A stretch of DNA of 64,000 nucleotides from Prevotella merdae (lineage in GTDB: Bacteria; Bacteroidota; Bacteroidia; Bacteroidales; Bacteroidaceae): positions 201,952 to 265,951 of the forward strand of contig NZ_LT985324.1 of NCBI RefSeq assembly GCF_900290275.1, written 5' to 3'. The position numbers and the translations under genes were made by a program. Each line of letters starts with the position of its first letter. Positions within the stretch are counted from its first letter, which is position 1. Under the pieces are notes generated by a model that searched no databases, was not told the DNA's origin, and saw only the letters and a list, made by a program, of their open reading frames with translations. This document shows, piece after piece, positions 16,352-24,815 of the stretch.

Positions 16352-17101
16352 TTAGGGCTTTGCGTTGTCGTCTACACCAAGTCCGAAGAGTGCAAAGTCG
16401 CCTTTAAGCGGGTCGTCTGGAAAAATCTCAAGCATGGCATTGGTCAGTCTACGGGCTGTAGACATTGAGGCAGTACGACTATTTAGCAATCCCATACGGC
16501 ATGCTTCTTGCACAACATGTGTGTCGAGAGGCATAATCAATGTACGGCGGTCGATGATATCTGACCATAATCCAAGGTCGACAACCGATTCTCCTCGCAC
16601 CATCCATCTAAGAAACATGCACACACGCTTGCATGCCGAGGTGGTGTTCTTGGGTATAATCTTGCTTGCTCCTCGTTCGGCGAAGAACTGGCATATGGCA
16701 GCTACAGCCTCGATGCCCGTTTTAGAGTTGAGGCGTATATATTCTTTCATACTGCCATATTGAGCCAACATATCTTCGTAGGCTTCAAGAAGGCAGTGCA
16801 TATCGTGGCATGTGTATAGACGGTAGTAGCATGCTGTAGTGTCGGGGATATAGTTTCGCCATTCGCCCGAACGTACCCATTTGTGTATTTCGTTGTGTGA
16901 TGAGTTGAGCAGGAACTCAATCTTAGGAAAAAACTGTTTGCGCGATCCGTAGCTAAGACATGATGCAAGAAAGGCCATACACTCTTGGTTGGCAGCGCCA
17001 TGTACACGATGCATAAATGAGCTTGGATCGGCTGGAAGAAATTGGGTTGTTTCGTATTTAGCGGCAAGACGCGCTATTTGTTGTTTTAATTCTGTTTGCA
17101 T
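16352..17101 (-). CDS. TIGR02757/DUF2400 family protein
   Basis: The 249-residue protein carries the conserved features of this Bacteroidota family: DPSSFMHRVH near the N-terminus, ECMAFLASCLSYGSRKQFFPKI, CKRVCMFLRWMVR, and DLGLWSDIIDRRTLIMPLDTHV. Helices resembling HhH-type DNA-repair glycosylase folds are suggested by the C-terminal half (ARRLTNAMLEIFPDDPLKGDFALFG), but a biochemical role is not established. The frame is open 21 codons further upstream, through the terminator of the candidate small RNA. The ATG at 17101 is preferred because a near-consensus -7 box TACCTTTA (17126-17119) lies just before it. Confidence 0.8.
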   Translation of the reverse strand: MQTELKQQIARLAAKYETTQFLPADPSSFMHRVHGAANQECMAFLASCLSYGSRKQFFPKIEFLLNSSHNEIHKWVRSGEWRNYIPDTTACYYRLYTCHDMHCLLEAYEDMLAQYGSMKEYIRLNSKTGIEAVAAICQFFAERGASKIIPKNTTSACKRVCMFLRWMVRGESVVDLGLWSDIIDRRTLIMPLDTHVVQEACRMGLLNSRTASMSTARRLTNAMLEIFPDDPLKGDFALFGLGVDDNAKP

Positions 17102-17127
17102 ATAATAATTTTTGGGTGTAAAGGTAC

Positions 17128-17220
17128 AAAAAAAAGCGATAACCTTCCCAGGCAACCGCTTCAAATCTTCAATAGGTATTAGTCTCTTCTTTAAGGTAAA
17201 AAGATTGTTTTCAGGATAAC
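17128..17220 (-). ncRNA. Candidate small RNA, about 90 nt
   Basis: In the 398-bp divergent gap between the TIGR02757 gene and gmd, a perfect promoter (17226-17256) would start RNA near 17220. About 60 nt later comes a 12-bp stem with one mismatch and G-T pairs (AAGCGGTTGCCT with AGGTTATCGCTT, arms at 17134-17161), followed directly by eight T. Promoter plus terminator with no ORF between them is the signature of a free small RNA. An attenuator leader of the TIGR02757 gene is the alternative. The rest of the gap is AT-rich and I see nothing else in it beyond a GCCAAA/TTTGGC inverted repeat over the -33 box. Confidence 0.55.
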
Positions 17221-17225
17221 TGATG

Positions 17226-17256
17226 CAAAGATATTACATTTTTTATATATGCCAAA
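17226..17256 (-). promoter_or_regulatory. Consensus promoter of the candidate small RNA at 17128-17220
   Basis: Minus strand: TTTG (17256-17253), 19 bp, TATCTTTG (17233-17226), an exact match to the Bacteroides consensus. The -33 box lies in a GCCAAA/TTTGGC inverted repeat (17251-17266) that might bind a regulator. Confidence 0.75.
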
Positions 17257-17499
17257 CTTTTTTGGCAATTATTTTTGAAAAAAAGTTCCGTGTTCCCACA
17301 CATACTGCAATTTGTGTAAGTTGTCTCTATGTTTTTCATGATTATGGATTGTTTGTGCAATCATATTGTCGTTTGGTGGTTATAATCTATTATAGGTTAA
17401 GACAATAAAAAGTTGAAAGTTTAGTTATATATATAAATGTAAAAAATTGAAGTGTGTAAAAAATAACATATTATTAAGATATATATAACAATCAAGAAT

Positions 17500-18597
17500 A
17501 TGGAAAATAGAAAAGTTGCCCTTATCACGGGTATAACTGGACAGGACGGTTCGTATCTTGCCGAGTTTTTGCTTGAGAAAGGTTATGATGTGCATGGAAC
17601 AATACGCCGCTCGTCGGTTGACTATCGTGAGCGTATAGCTCATCTTGAAGGTCGCGATCATTTTCATTTGCATTATGCCGACCTTGGCGATTCAATGAGT
17701 ATAATTCAGGTAATGAATAAGGTGCGCCCAACTGAGGTGTACAATCTTGCTGCCCAGAGCCATGTTCAGGTGAGCTTCGACTCTCCAGAATATACAGCAA
17801 ATGTTGATGCCACAGGTGTGTTGCGCATTCTGGAGGCTATACGCCAGTGTGGTCTTACCAATACATGCCGTGTATATCAGGCTTCTACATCCGAGCTTTA
17901 TGGCAAGGTTGAGGAGGTTCCGCAGAACGAGAACACACCGTTCCACCCTTATTCGCCATATGCTGTAGCCAAGCTTTATGGCTATTGGATTATACGCGAG
18001 TATCGCGAGGCATATGGCATGTTCTGCTGTTCGGGCATTCTCTTTAACCATGAGAGTGAGCGTCGTGGCGAGACATTCGTTACACGCAAGATAACTCTTG
18101 CTGCAGCCCGTATCAAGCAAGGCAAGCAGGAGCGATTGTATCTTGGCAATCTCGACTCGAAGAGAGACTGGGGATATGCCAAGGATTATGTGGAGTGCAT
18201 GTGGCTTATATTGCAACACAAACAGCCAGAGGACTTTGTTATTGCTACTGGCGTACAGCATACGGTGCGTGAGTTCTGCTACTATGCCTTCAAGCATGTC
18301 GGTATTGAGTTGGAATTTACAGGCGAGGGCATCAACGAGAAGGGCATTGACAAGGCTACTGGAAAGGTGCTTGTTGAGGTTTCGCCCGACTTCTTCCGTC
18401 CTACTGACGTTGTAAATCTGTGGGGCGACCCAACAAAGGCACGTGCCGAACTTGGATGGAATCCAGAAAAGACATCGTTCGAGGAGCTTGTTCGCATTAT
18501 GGTAGAGAGCGACATGGCAAAGGTGGCTGCCGACGATGCTGGCATAAAGGTGCGCTGCAACTTGGCCGAGTATCTTGAGAAGGGTGTTGTGAAATAG
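17500..18597 (+). CDS. gmd: GDP-mannose 4,6-dehydratase
   Basis: The 365-residue extended SDR enzyme converts GDP-mannose to GDP-4-keto-6-deoxymannose in the cytoplasm, the first step to GDP-L-fucose. Evidence: the NADP-binding [19 protein letters not shown] near residue 10, [19 protein letters not shown], the [16 protein letters not shown] segment, the catalytic Tyr-x3-Lys in [13 protein letters not shown], and the [17 protein letters not shown] loop typical of Gmd. Length is normal. The next enzyme, fcl, begins 72 bp downstream on the same strand. No consensus promoter was seen in front of it. Confidence 0.97.
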   Translation: MENRKVALITGITGQDGSYLAEFLLEKGYDVHGTIRRSSVDYRERIAHLEGRDHFHLHYADLGDSMSIIQVMNKVRPTEVYNLAAQSHVQVSFDSPEYTANVDATGVLRILEAIRQCGLTNTCRVYQASTSELYGKVEEVPQNENTPFHPYSPYAVAKLYGYWIIREYREAYGMFCCSGILFNHESERRGETFVTRKITLAAARIKQGKQERLYLGNLDSKRDWGYAKDYVECMWLILQHKQPEDFVIATGVQHTVREFCYYAFKHVGIELEFTGEGINEKGIDKATGKVLVEVSPDFFRPTDVVNLWGDPTKARAELGWNPEKTSFEELVRIMVESDMAKVAADDAGIKVRCNLAEYLEKGVVK

Positions 18598-18669
18598 TAT
18601 CAACCTTATATAATCGATTAGTATTAAACGTCAAACATTTAAAGCATTGTTTGCTAAAGACAATAAGAA

Positions 18670-19878
18670 ATGTTAGCAAAAGACAGTAAAATATATATAG
18701 CCGGACACCGTGGACTTGTGGGTTCGGCTATTTGGAATAATCTAAAATCACGTGGCTATACCAATCTTATAGGCCGAACTCATGCCGAACTCGACCTTAC
18801 CGACCAGTATGCCGTTGAACGATTCTTCGACGAGGAGCGTCCTGATGCCGTTGTGCTTGCAGCCGCTTTTGTGGGTGGCATTATGGCAAACTCGCTATAT
18901 CGTGCCGATTTTATCATGCAGAACATGAAGATGCAGTGCAATGTTATAAGCAATGCTTATAGTCATGGGGTAAAGAAGCTGCTGTTCCTTGGATCTACAT
19001 GTATATATCCCAAGAATGCACCGCAGCCTATGAAGGAGGATGCTCTGCTTACATCGCCGCTTGAATATACCAATGAAGAGTATGCTATTGCCAAGATTGC
19101 CGGACTGAAGATGTGCGAGAGCTACAATTTGCAGTATGGCACCAACTATATAGCTGTGATGCCAACCAATCTGTATGGTCCTAACGACAACTTCCACTTG
19201 GAGAATTCGCACGTTATGCCAGCTATGATGCGCAAGGTGTATCTTGCTCGACTGATACATGAGGGCGATTGGAAGGCTATAGAGGTGGATATGAACAAGC
19301 GTCCTATTAATCCCGACGCACATCTGCGCGAGAAAATAGGCGAGGGCAATGTTGACGGTTCGTCATCGCACGACCGTATTCTTGCCGCACTTGCCTATTA
19401 TGGCATTACTGATAACAAGGTAGTGTTGTGGGGTACAGGCAGTCCGCTGCGCGAGTTCTTATGGAGTGAGGATATGGCAGATGCCAGTGTGCATGTGCTG
19501 CTTAATGTAGACTTTAAGGACGTTATCGGCATAGAGAAGTATTCGTCGGTGATGTATGGAGTGGATGCAAGCGGTGCTGTAGACCGCAACAACAGCGAGG
19601 GACGTGGTGGTGCTATTCCTTCGCTTGGCGAGATACGCAACTGTCATATCAATGTTGGTACAGGCAAGGAGCTCACTATACGTCGACTCTCTGAGCTTGT
19701 GGCTCGTACCGTTGGATTTGAGGGTGAGATAGAGTTTGATGCCAGCAAGCCAGACGGAACACCACGCAAGCTTATTGATGTGGAGAAACTTCACAGTCTT
19801 GGCTGGACTCATAAGGTAGAGATAGAAGAAGGTGTGGAGCGATTGTTTGAATGGTATCGCGATAGCCTTAAGGCATAG
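18670..19878 (+). CDS. fcl: GDP-L-fucose synthase
   Basis: The 402-residue SDR enzyme epimerises and reduces GDP-4-keto-6-deoxymannose to GDP-L-fucose. Visible: NADP site [45 protein letters not shown], and the catalytic Tyr-x3-Lys in [16 protein letters not shown]. It is longer than the usual 310-320 residues because of extra segments near residues 205-230 and 270-325 ([31 protein letters not shown]), a form I associate with Bacteroidota. With gmd it supplies GDP-fucose for capsule or glycoprotein fucosylation. Its terminator hairpin lies at 19931-19966. Confidence 0.95.
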   Translation: MLAKDSKIYIAGHRGLVGSAIWNNLKSRGYTNLIGRTHAELDLTDQYAVERFFDEERPDAVVLAAAFVGGIMANSLYRADFIMQNMKMQCNVISNAYSHGVKKLLFLGSTCIYPKNAPQPMKEDALLTSPLEYTNEEYAIAKIAGLKMCESYNLQYGTNYIAVMPTNLYGPNDNFHLENSHVMPAMMRKVYLARLIHEGDWKAIEVDMNKRPINPDAHLREKIGEGNVDGSSSHDRILAALAYYGITDNKVVLWGTGSPLREFLWSEDMADASVHVLLNVDFKDVIGIEKYSSVMYGVDASGAVDRNNSEGRGGAIPSLGEIRNCHINVGTGKELTIRRLSELVARTVGFEGEIEFDASKPDGTPRKLIDVEKLHSLGWTHKVEIEEGVERLFEWYRDSLKA

Positions 19879-19930
19879 CCATTCTGTTGTGCCAATAGCC
19901 TTAAAGCAAGAAACAGAAGTAGGCAAAAAT

Positions 19931-19966
19931 AAAAGGAGATACAGCTACAAAGCCGTATCTCCTTTT
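19931..19966. terminator. fcl terminator, target of the group II intron
   Basis: AAAAGGAGATAC pairs with GTATCTCCTTTT, with a GC/GC pair continuing inside after a mismatch. It is followed by ATTA and then the intron. Without the intron it would lie about 20 bp from the gdhA stop and could serve both convergent genes. Confidence 0.88.
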
Positions 19967-20393
19967 ATTAGTACGCTCGGCATGAGCATTGTCTAACGGG
20001 TGAAAGTCCCGAGCAAGCCCTAATAGCGGGAATTGCATAGTCAAAGGCAAGGGTGTTCATCGCGAGATGAAATCTGAAGGAAGCCCAAGACAAACATCTG
20101 ACCTAACGGACAGAAACTTCATATAAGGCATGTGACCGTGGGTGAGGTTGCTATTCAAACCAAAGCCCAATAGCTATTCGGAACGGTCGGTGTAAATGAA
20201 GTAGGTATAAGATGGAAAGACAACGCCCTTATCCGAGGAGGTCTCACGGACGCTTCAAATAGTTGTTTTTACGAAAGAAGTGGAGTAAAGCTTGCCGTGA
20301 GAAGTCAGCAGACGTCATAGTAGTGCAACAATCGATAACGTTGCACGAAGGGCTGAACCTAACAATTAAACGATAGTAATTGAAACATACCTT

Positions 20394-21800
20394 ATGAAGG
20401 AAAGAATGCAGAAAACATTATCCCAAGTTAATGGCTGCCCCCAAAGAAATAGGTCGGAAACCGAATGGTATGGGGGAGTGCAGACCTTCATGTGGATGTG
20501 TGAAGACAACATCGTGGAAGTACCATTCGACAAGGAACACCTTTTCGAGCAAATTCTTAGTCCCACAAATCTCAATCGAGCATACAAAGCAGTTATGAGA
20601 AACAAGGGCTGTGGTGGTATCGACAAGATGTCGTGCGAGCAATTGTTCCCATGGCTCCTGACCAATAAGGATGAACTCACCCGTTCCTTGATGGACGGTT
20701 CTTACCGTCCGAACCCAGTAAAAAGGGTAGAAATACCCAAGGACAATGGCAAGATGCGCCTGTTGGGAATACCTACAGTAGTAGACCGTCTGGTGCAACA
20801 AGCCATCAACCAAGTATTGACTCCCATCTATGAGAACCAATTCTCCAAGACGAGCTACGGCTTCCGTCCGAGAAGAGGATGCCATGACGCACTACGAGGA
20901 GCGCGAAGGATAGTCAACGAAGGCTACATATATGTAGTCGACCTTGACCTTGAACGCTTCTTCGACACGGTGAGCCATAGCAAACTCATAGAAATCCTCA
21001 GCCGTACGATAAAAGACGGCAGAGTGGTCAGTCTTATACACAAATATCTCCGAAGTGGTGTAATGAACAAAGGTTTGTTTGAAGCGAGCGAGGAAGGAAC
21101 TCCCCAAGGCGGTCCGCTAAGTCCATTGTTGAGTAACATAATGCTCAACGAATTGGACAAGGAACTTGAACGCAGAGAACTCCCCTTTGTGCGCTATGCC
21201 GATGACTCGATGATATTCTGCAAGTCCAAAAGGGCTGCAATGCGAGTGAAGGAGTCTATAACCCGATTTATAGAGAATACTCTATATCTCAAAGTCAACA
21301 AGGAAAAGACCGTAGTGTCGTATGTGCGCGGAGTGAAATACCTCGGCTACTCCTTTTATGTGATGAAAGGCGAATGCCAACTCACGGTGCACCCAAAGTC
21401 CAAAGCCAAGATGAAGTCAAGGTTGAAAGAACTGACAAACCGCAGCAATGGATGGGGATATGCCAAGAGAAAGCAGAAGCTGAAAGAATACATACGAGGT
21501 TGGGTCGGCTATTATCACTTTGCCAATATGAAGCGTCTCTTGCTTGTAACAGACGAATGGTTAAGACGTAGAATACGCATGTGTATATGGAAAGCTTGGA
21601 AGAAAGTCAAGACAAAAGTGGCAAACCTCATTAGATGCGGTATCAATAAATACCAAGCATACGAATGGGGTAACACTCGCAAGGGCTATTGGCGAATAGC
21701 TGACAGCCCTGTTCTAAAAAGGGCGATAGATAACAATAAACTACGCTCCGCAGGGTATGCTACTTTAATGGAGGCGTATCTCGAATGGTATCCAAAATAG
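20394..21800 (+). CDS. ltrA: Group II intron reverse transcriptase/maturase
   Basis: The 468-residue protein carries reverse transcriptase blocks: GCGGIDKMSCEQL, PKDNGKMRLLGIPTVVDRLVQQAI, SYGFRPRRGCHDAL, GTPQGGPLSPLLSNIMLNELD, and the catalytic FVRYADDSMIF. A maturase (domain X) segment follows (GWVGYYHFANMKRLL, DEWLRRRIRMCIWKAWK, NTRKGYWRIADSPVL). No C-terminal H-N-H endonuclease is seen. It binds its own intron RNA to aid splicing and copies it into DNA during retrohoming. Its codon usage and basic composition contrast with the neighbouring metabolic genes, as expected for a mobile element. Confidence 0.95.
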   Translation: MKERMQKTLSQVNGCPQRNRSETEWYGGVQTFMWMCEDNIVEVPFDKEHLFEQILSPTNLNRAYKAVMRNKGCGGIDKMSCEQLFPWLLTNKDELTRSLMDGSYRPNPVKRVEIPKDNGKMRLLGIPTVVDRLVQQAINQVLTPIYENQFSKTSYGFRPRRGCHDALRGARRIVNEGYIYVVDLDLERFFDTVSHSKLIEILSRTIKDGRVVSLIHKYLRSGVMNKGLFEASEEGTPQGGPLSPLLSNIMLNELDKELERRELPFVRYADDSMIFCKSKRAAMRVKESITRFIENTLYLKVNKEKTVVSYVRGVKYLGYSFYVMKGECQLTVHPKSKAKMKSRLKELTNRSNGWGYAKRKQKLKEYIRGWVGYYHFANMKRLLLVTDEWLRRRIRMCIWKAWKKVKTKVANLIRCGINKYQAYEWGNTRKGYWRIADSPVLKRAIDNNKLRSAGYATLMEAYLEWYPK

Positions 21801-21802
21801 GA

Positions 21803-21834
21803 ACCGCCGTATGCGGAACCGCACGTACGGTGGT
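21803..21834 (+). ncRNA. Group II intron domain V
   Basis: A 32-base hairpin lies three bases after the maturase stop: ACCGCCGTA pairs with TACGGTGGT and GCG with CGC around a short GAAC loop. The lower stem includes CGC, the catalytic triad known for class IIC introns, instead of the AGC of other classes. Confidence 0.7.
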
Positions 21835-21906
21835 GTGAGAGGTCGGAAAACGAAAGTAGGAAGAAAACTGCTTCGTTTTCCTCCTACTCGATTTAATACA
21901 TATTTA

Positions 21907-23241
21907 TTATACTATACCCTGTGCCATCATAGCCTTGGCAACCTTAAGGAAGCCAGTAACGTTAGCACCGCGTACATAGTTTACGTAGCCATCAGCCTGT
22001 GTGCCATACTTGACACAGTTGGCATGAATCTCGTTCATGATATTGTGCAACTTAGTGTCGACCTCTTCGCTGCTCCAACGCAAACGTTCAGAGTTCTGAG
22101 TCATCTCAAGACCTGATACAGCAACACCGCCAGCATTGGCAGCCTTACCTGGAGCATAAAGCAATTTAGCATCCTGGAATACCTTGATAGCCTCAGGAGT
22201 AGAAGGCATGTTAGCGCCCTCGCTTACGGCTATAATGCCGTTGGCAACAAGAGTGCGTGCATCATCACCGTCAATCTCATTCTGTGTAGCAGAAGGAAGA
22301 GCAATGTCTGCCTTCTCGCCCCAAGGACGTGCACCGGCAACATACTTAACGCCATATTCTTCGGCATACTCGCGAATACGTCCGCGCTCAACATTCTTAA
22401 GCTCCTTTACATAAGCAAGCTTCTCTGCGTCGATGCCATCTGGATCGTAGATATAGCCATCCGAATCGGAAAGTGTAACTGGAATAGCACCAAGCTGTAT
22501 AAGCTTCTCTACTGTATACTGTGCTACATTGCCCGAACCACTAACCAATACGCGCTTGCCCTTGATGTCAATGCCACGTGTCTTGAGCATGTTGTCAAGG
22601 AAGTAGACATTGCCATAACCAGTAGCCTCAGGACGAATGAGAGAGCCACCAAACTCCTGACCCTTACCGGTAAGAACACCAACAAATGTGTGTGTTAGCT
22701 TCTTGTACTGACCGAACATATAGCCAACCTCACGTCCGCCTACACCGATATCGCCAGCAGGAACGTCCTCGTCAGGACCAATATGACGGTAAAGTTCGTT
22801 CATGAACGCCTGGCAGAAACGCATAACCTCAGCATTGCTCTTGCCACGTGGCGAGAAGTCGGAACCACCCTTGCCACCACCCATAGGCAATGTTGTAAGG
22901 GCATTCTTGAATGTTTGCTCGAAGGCAAGGAACTTCAAGATAGATGGGTTTACTGAAGCGTGGAAACGAATGCCGCCTTTGTACGGGCCAATGGCATTGT
23001 TATGCTGAATACGATAGCCCATGTTGGTCTGAACATTGCCCTTGTCGTCTACCCATGTTACACGGAACGATATAATACGATCTGGAATGCAAAGGCGCTC
23101 AATAAGGTTGGCGCGGTCGAATTCAGGGTGACGGTTGTACTCCTCCTCGATAGTTCCGAGGACCTGACTAACGGCCTGTATATATTCAGGCTCGTTAGGG
23201 AAGCGCTGCTTTAGGCGCTCTACAGTTTCTAATGCGTTCAT
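21907..23241 (-). CDS. gdhA: Glutamate dehydrogenase, NADP-type hexameric
   Basis: The 444-residue enzyme interconverts 2-oxoglutarate plus ammonia and glutamate. Visible: GYRIQHNNAIGPYKGGIRFH, the catalytic-lysine motif LPMGGGKGGSDFSPRGKS, the dinucleotide fold GKRVLVSGSGNVAQYTVEKL, and AGGVAVSGLEMTQNS. The length of about 445 residues fits the small hexameric family used for ammonia assimilation in Bacteroidales. It lies 40 bp behind gltA on the same strand, pairing the citrate branch that leads to 2-oxoglutarate with glutamate formation. Its stop lies about 15 bp from the end of the group II intron, which has separated it from the shared terminator. Confidence 0.96.
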   Translation of the reverse strand: MNALETVERLKQRFPNEPEYIQAVSQVLGTIEEEYNRHPEFDRANLIERLCIPDRIISFRVTWVDDKGNVQTNMGYRIQHNNAIGPYKGGIRFHASVNPSILKFLAFEQTFKNALTTLPMGGGKGGSDFSPRGKSNAEVMRFCQAFMNELYRHIGPDEDVPAGDIGVGGREVGYMFGQYKKLTHTFVGVLTGKGQEFGGSLIRPEATGYGNVYFLDNMLKTRGIDIKGKRVLVSGSGNVAQYTVEKLIQLGAIPVTLSDSDGYIYDPDGIDAEKLAYVKELKNVERGRIREYAEEYGVKYVAGARPWGEKADIALPSATQNEIDGDDARTLVANGIIAVSEGANMPSTPEAIKVFQDAKLLYAPGKAANAGGVAVSGLEMTQNSERLRWSSEEVDTKLHNIMNEIHANCVKYGTQADGYVNYVRGANVTGFLKVAKAMMAQGIV

Positions 23242-23281
23242 TCTTTTATTAGTGTTTAATGTTGTTTTTATTTAAATCTTT

Positions 23282-24628
23282 TTACCTATCCAAAAGTGAT
23301 GAGTATTCTTTAACGTCGAGCACATTCTTGTAAGCCGGGCGTATGATTCGTCTGCCCTCCATATTAAGCTCTTCTATACGGTGTGCCATCCAGCCTACGA
23401 TACGTGCCATGGCGAATATTGGGGTGTATATTTCCTGTGGCAAACCAATCATCTCGTATATGAATCCCGAATAGAAATCGACGTTGGCGCATATTGGTTT
23501 CTTCGTGTTGCGATGAGCCTTTACACACTTGATGCCTTCTTGCTCGAGCAGACGCAGAAACTCGTACTCTTTCTCGCGGCCTTTTTCCTTTGCCAGTTCG
23601 CCTGCAAGACGCTTAAGCTCCTTGGCTCGTGGGTCGCTTAGTGTGTATACTGCATGACCGATGCCATATATAAGTCCGGTCTTGTCGTACACCTCTTTGT
23701 TGAGAATACGGTTGAGATATGTGTCAATCTCGTCTACAGAGGTCCAGTCTTGTATCTGTTCCTTAAGGTGATGAATCATATTTATCACCTTGATATTGGC
23801 TCCTCCGTGCAGCGGACCCTTAAGCGAACCGATGCCAGCAGCAATGCTTGAGTAGGTGTCGGTACGGCTTGATGACGTTACACGTACCGTGAATGTAGAG
23901 TTGTTACCGCCACCGTGTTCTGCCTGAATTATAAGCAAGAGGTCGAGCATACGTGCATCAAGCTCGGTGAAGTCCTCGTGCTTGAGCATATACAGGAAGT
24001 TCTCGGCAATCGACATATTCTCTCTTGGGTGACGTATGTGCAGCGATCTGCCCTGTACACTGTGTCTGTAGATATTGTACGCGTATGCGATAATAGTAGG
24101 AAAGCGTGCTATAAGCTCCACCGCCTGACGCATAAGGTTGTCTCTTGAGAGGTCGTCTGGGTTTGGGTCGAACGTATACATCTCCAACACACTACGTGCA
24201 AGTATGTTCATGATGTTCGAACCTTCGAGGTCGATGATATGCACAATGGTCTTATGATCGAGCGACATATTGTCGTTGATAAGTTCCTTAAAGGCTTCAA
24301 GGTCCTCTTTGTCGGGCAGATTGCCTGAGAGTAGAAGGTAGGCAATTTCCTCAAATCCGAAACGGCGCTCATTTATGATAGGAGTTACAAGGTCATCAAG
24401 TTCGTAGCCACGATAGAAGAGTTTTCCTTCTGTAGGCTCAAGATGTCCGTCTTCGGCCCGTTCGTAGCCTACAACATTACCTATATTGGTAAGTCCAACA
24501 AGTACACCGCTGCCGTCTTCATTGCGTAATCCACGCTTGACACCGTATTTTTGAAACAAAGCGTTGTCTATCTTGCATGAGTTTTTTACCTCGTCAGATA
24601 ATTTGTATATCAAATATTCCTTGTTCAT
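23282..24628 (-). CDS. gltA: Citrate synthase
   Basis: The 448-residue enzyme condenses acetyl-CoA and oxaloacetate to citrate. Motifs: GKLFYRGYELDDLV near the start of the core, HGGGNNSTFTVRVTSSSRTD with an active-site His, GIGHAVYTLSDPRAKEL with the second active-site His, and FYSGFIYEMIGLP. The extended N-terminus and insertions match the long citrate synthases of Bacteroidota. A near-consensus promoter lies at 24679-24709. It is followed after 40 bp by gdhA, so the two probably form an operon for glutamate synthesis. Confidence 0.95.
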   Translation of the reverse strand: MNKEYLIYKLSDEVKNSCKIDNALFQKYGVKRGLRNEDGSGVLVGLTNIGNVVGYERAEDGHLEPTEGKLFYRGYELDDLVTPIINERRFGFEEIAYLLLSGNLPDKEDLEAFKELINDNMSLDHKTIVHIIDLEGSNIMNILARSVLEMYTFDPNPDDLSRDNLMRQAVELIARFPTIIAYAYNIYRHSVQGRSLHIRHPRENMSIAENFLYMLKHEDFTELDARMLDLLLIIQAEHGGGNNSTFTVRVTSSSRTDTYSSIAAGIGSLKGPLHGGANIKVINMIHHLKEQIQDWTSVDEIDTYLNRILNKEVYDKTGLIYGIGHAVYTLSDPRAKELKRLAGELAKEKGREKEYEFLRLLEQEGIKCVKAHRNTKKPICANVDFYSGFIYEMIGLPQEIYTPIFAMARIVGWMAHRIEELNMEGRRIIRPAYKNVLDVKEYSSLLDR

Positions 24629-24678
24629 AAATGCTACCGTTTTATCCTTAAAAAATCTCTCTATTTCTTTTTCGGATA

Positions 24679-24709
24679 CAAAAGTACTAATTATATTTTA
24701 TTTTGCAAC
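24679..24709 (-). promoter_or_regulatory. Promoter of gltA-gdhA
   Basis: Minus strand: GTTG (one mismatch to TTTG), 19 bp, TACTTTTG. The predicted RNA start lies about 45 nt before the gltA ATG. Confidence 0.65.
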
Positions 24710-24792
24710 TATTTATTGATTAAAAATAACGAAATGATTGGTTTTTATTGTAATTAGGATAAAAATGCAGCAAAGTAACAATAAAAAAGAAC

Positions 24793-24815
24793 GCCAACAG
24801 CAATTAACTGTTGGC
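24793..24815 (-). terminator. Terminator overlapping the stop codon of the MFS gene
   Basis: GCCAACAG pairs with CTGTTGGC around a 7-base loop, followed on the minus strand by GTTCTTTTTT. The TAA of the MFS gene (24804-24806) lies in the loop, so the last sense codons form the 5' arm. Confidence 0.88.

Larger units (their letters stand above)
19971..21892 (+). mobile_element. Group II intron (probably class IIC) with maturase ORF
   Basis: The 5' end GTACGCTCGGCATGAGC matches the GUGYG-type start and domain I opening of bacterial group II introns and follows the fcl terminator by four bases. A maturase ORF (20394-21800) occupies domain IV. Right after it come domain V (21803-21834) and a domain VI hairpin (AGTAGGA/TCCTACT, about 21855-21888). 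The 3' boundary near 21892 (ending AT) is an estimate. Insertion behind a terminator stem and a maturase without a visible HNH endonuclease domain fit class IIC, which targets such sites. All parts look intact, so it may be active. Confidence 0.85.

Noticed and set aside
17902..18603. Long minus-strand open frame across gmd
   Set aside because: It is the shadow of a well-conserved gene, with no promoter, motif or start context of its own.
20394..21800. Retron or diversity-generating reverse transcriptase
   Set aside because: Maturase domain X, group II intron 5' end and domains V and VI surround it; no template repeat or msr/msd-like region is seen.
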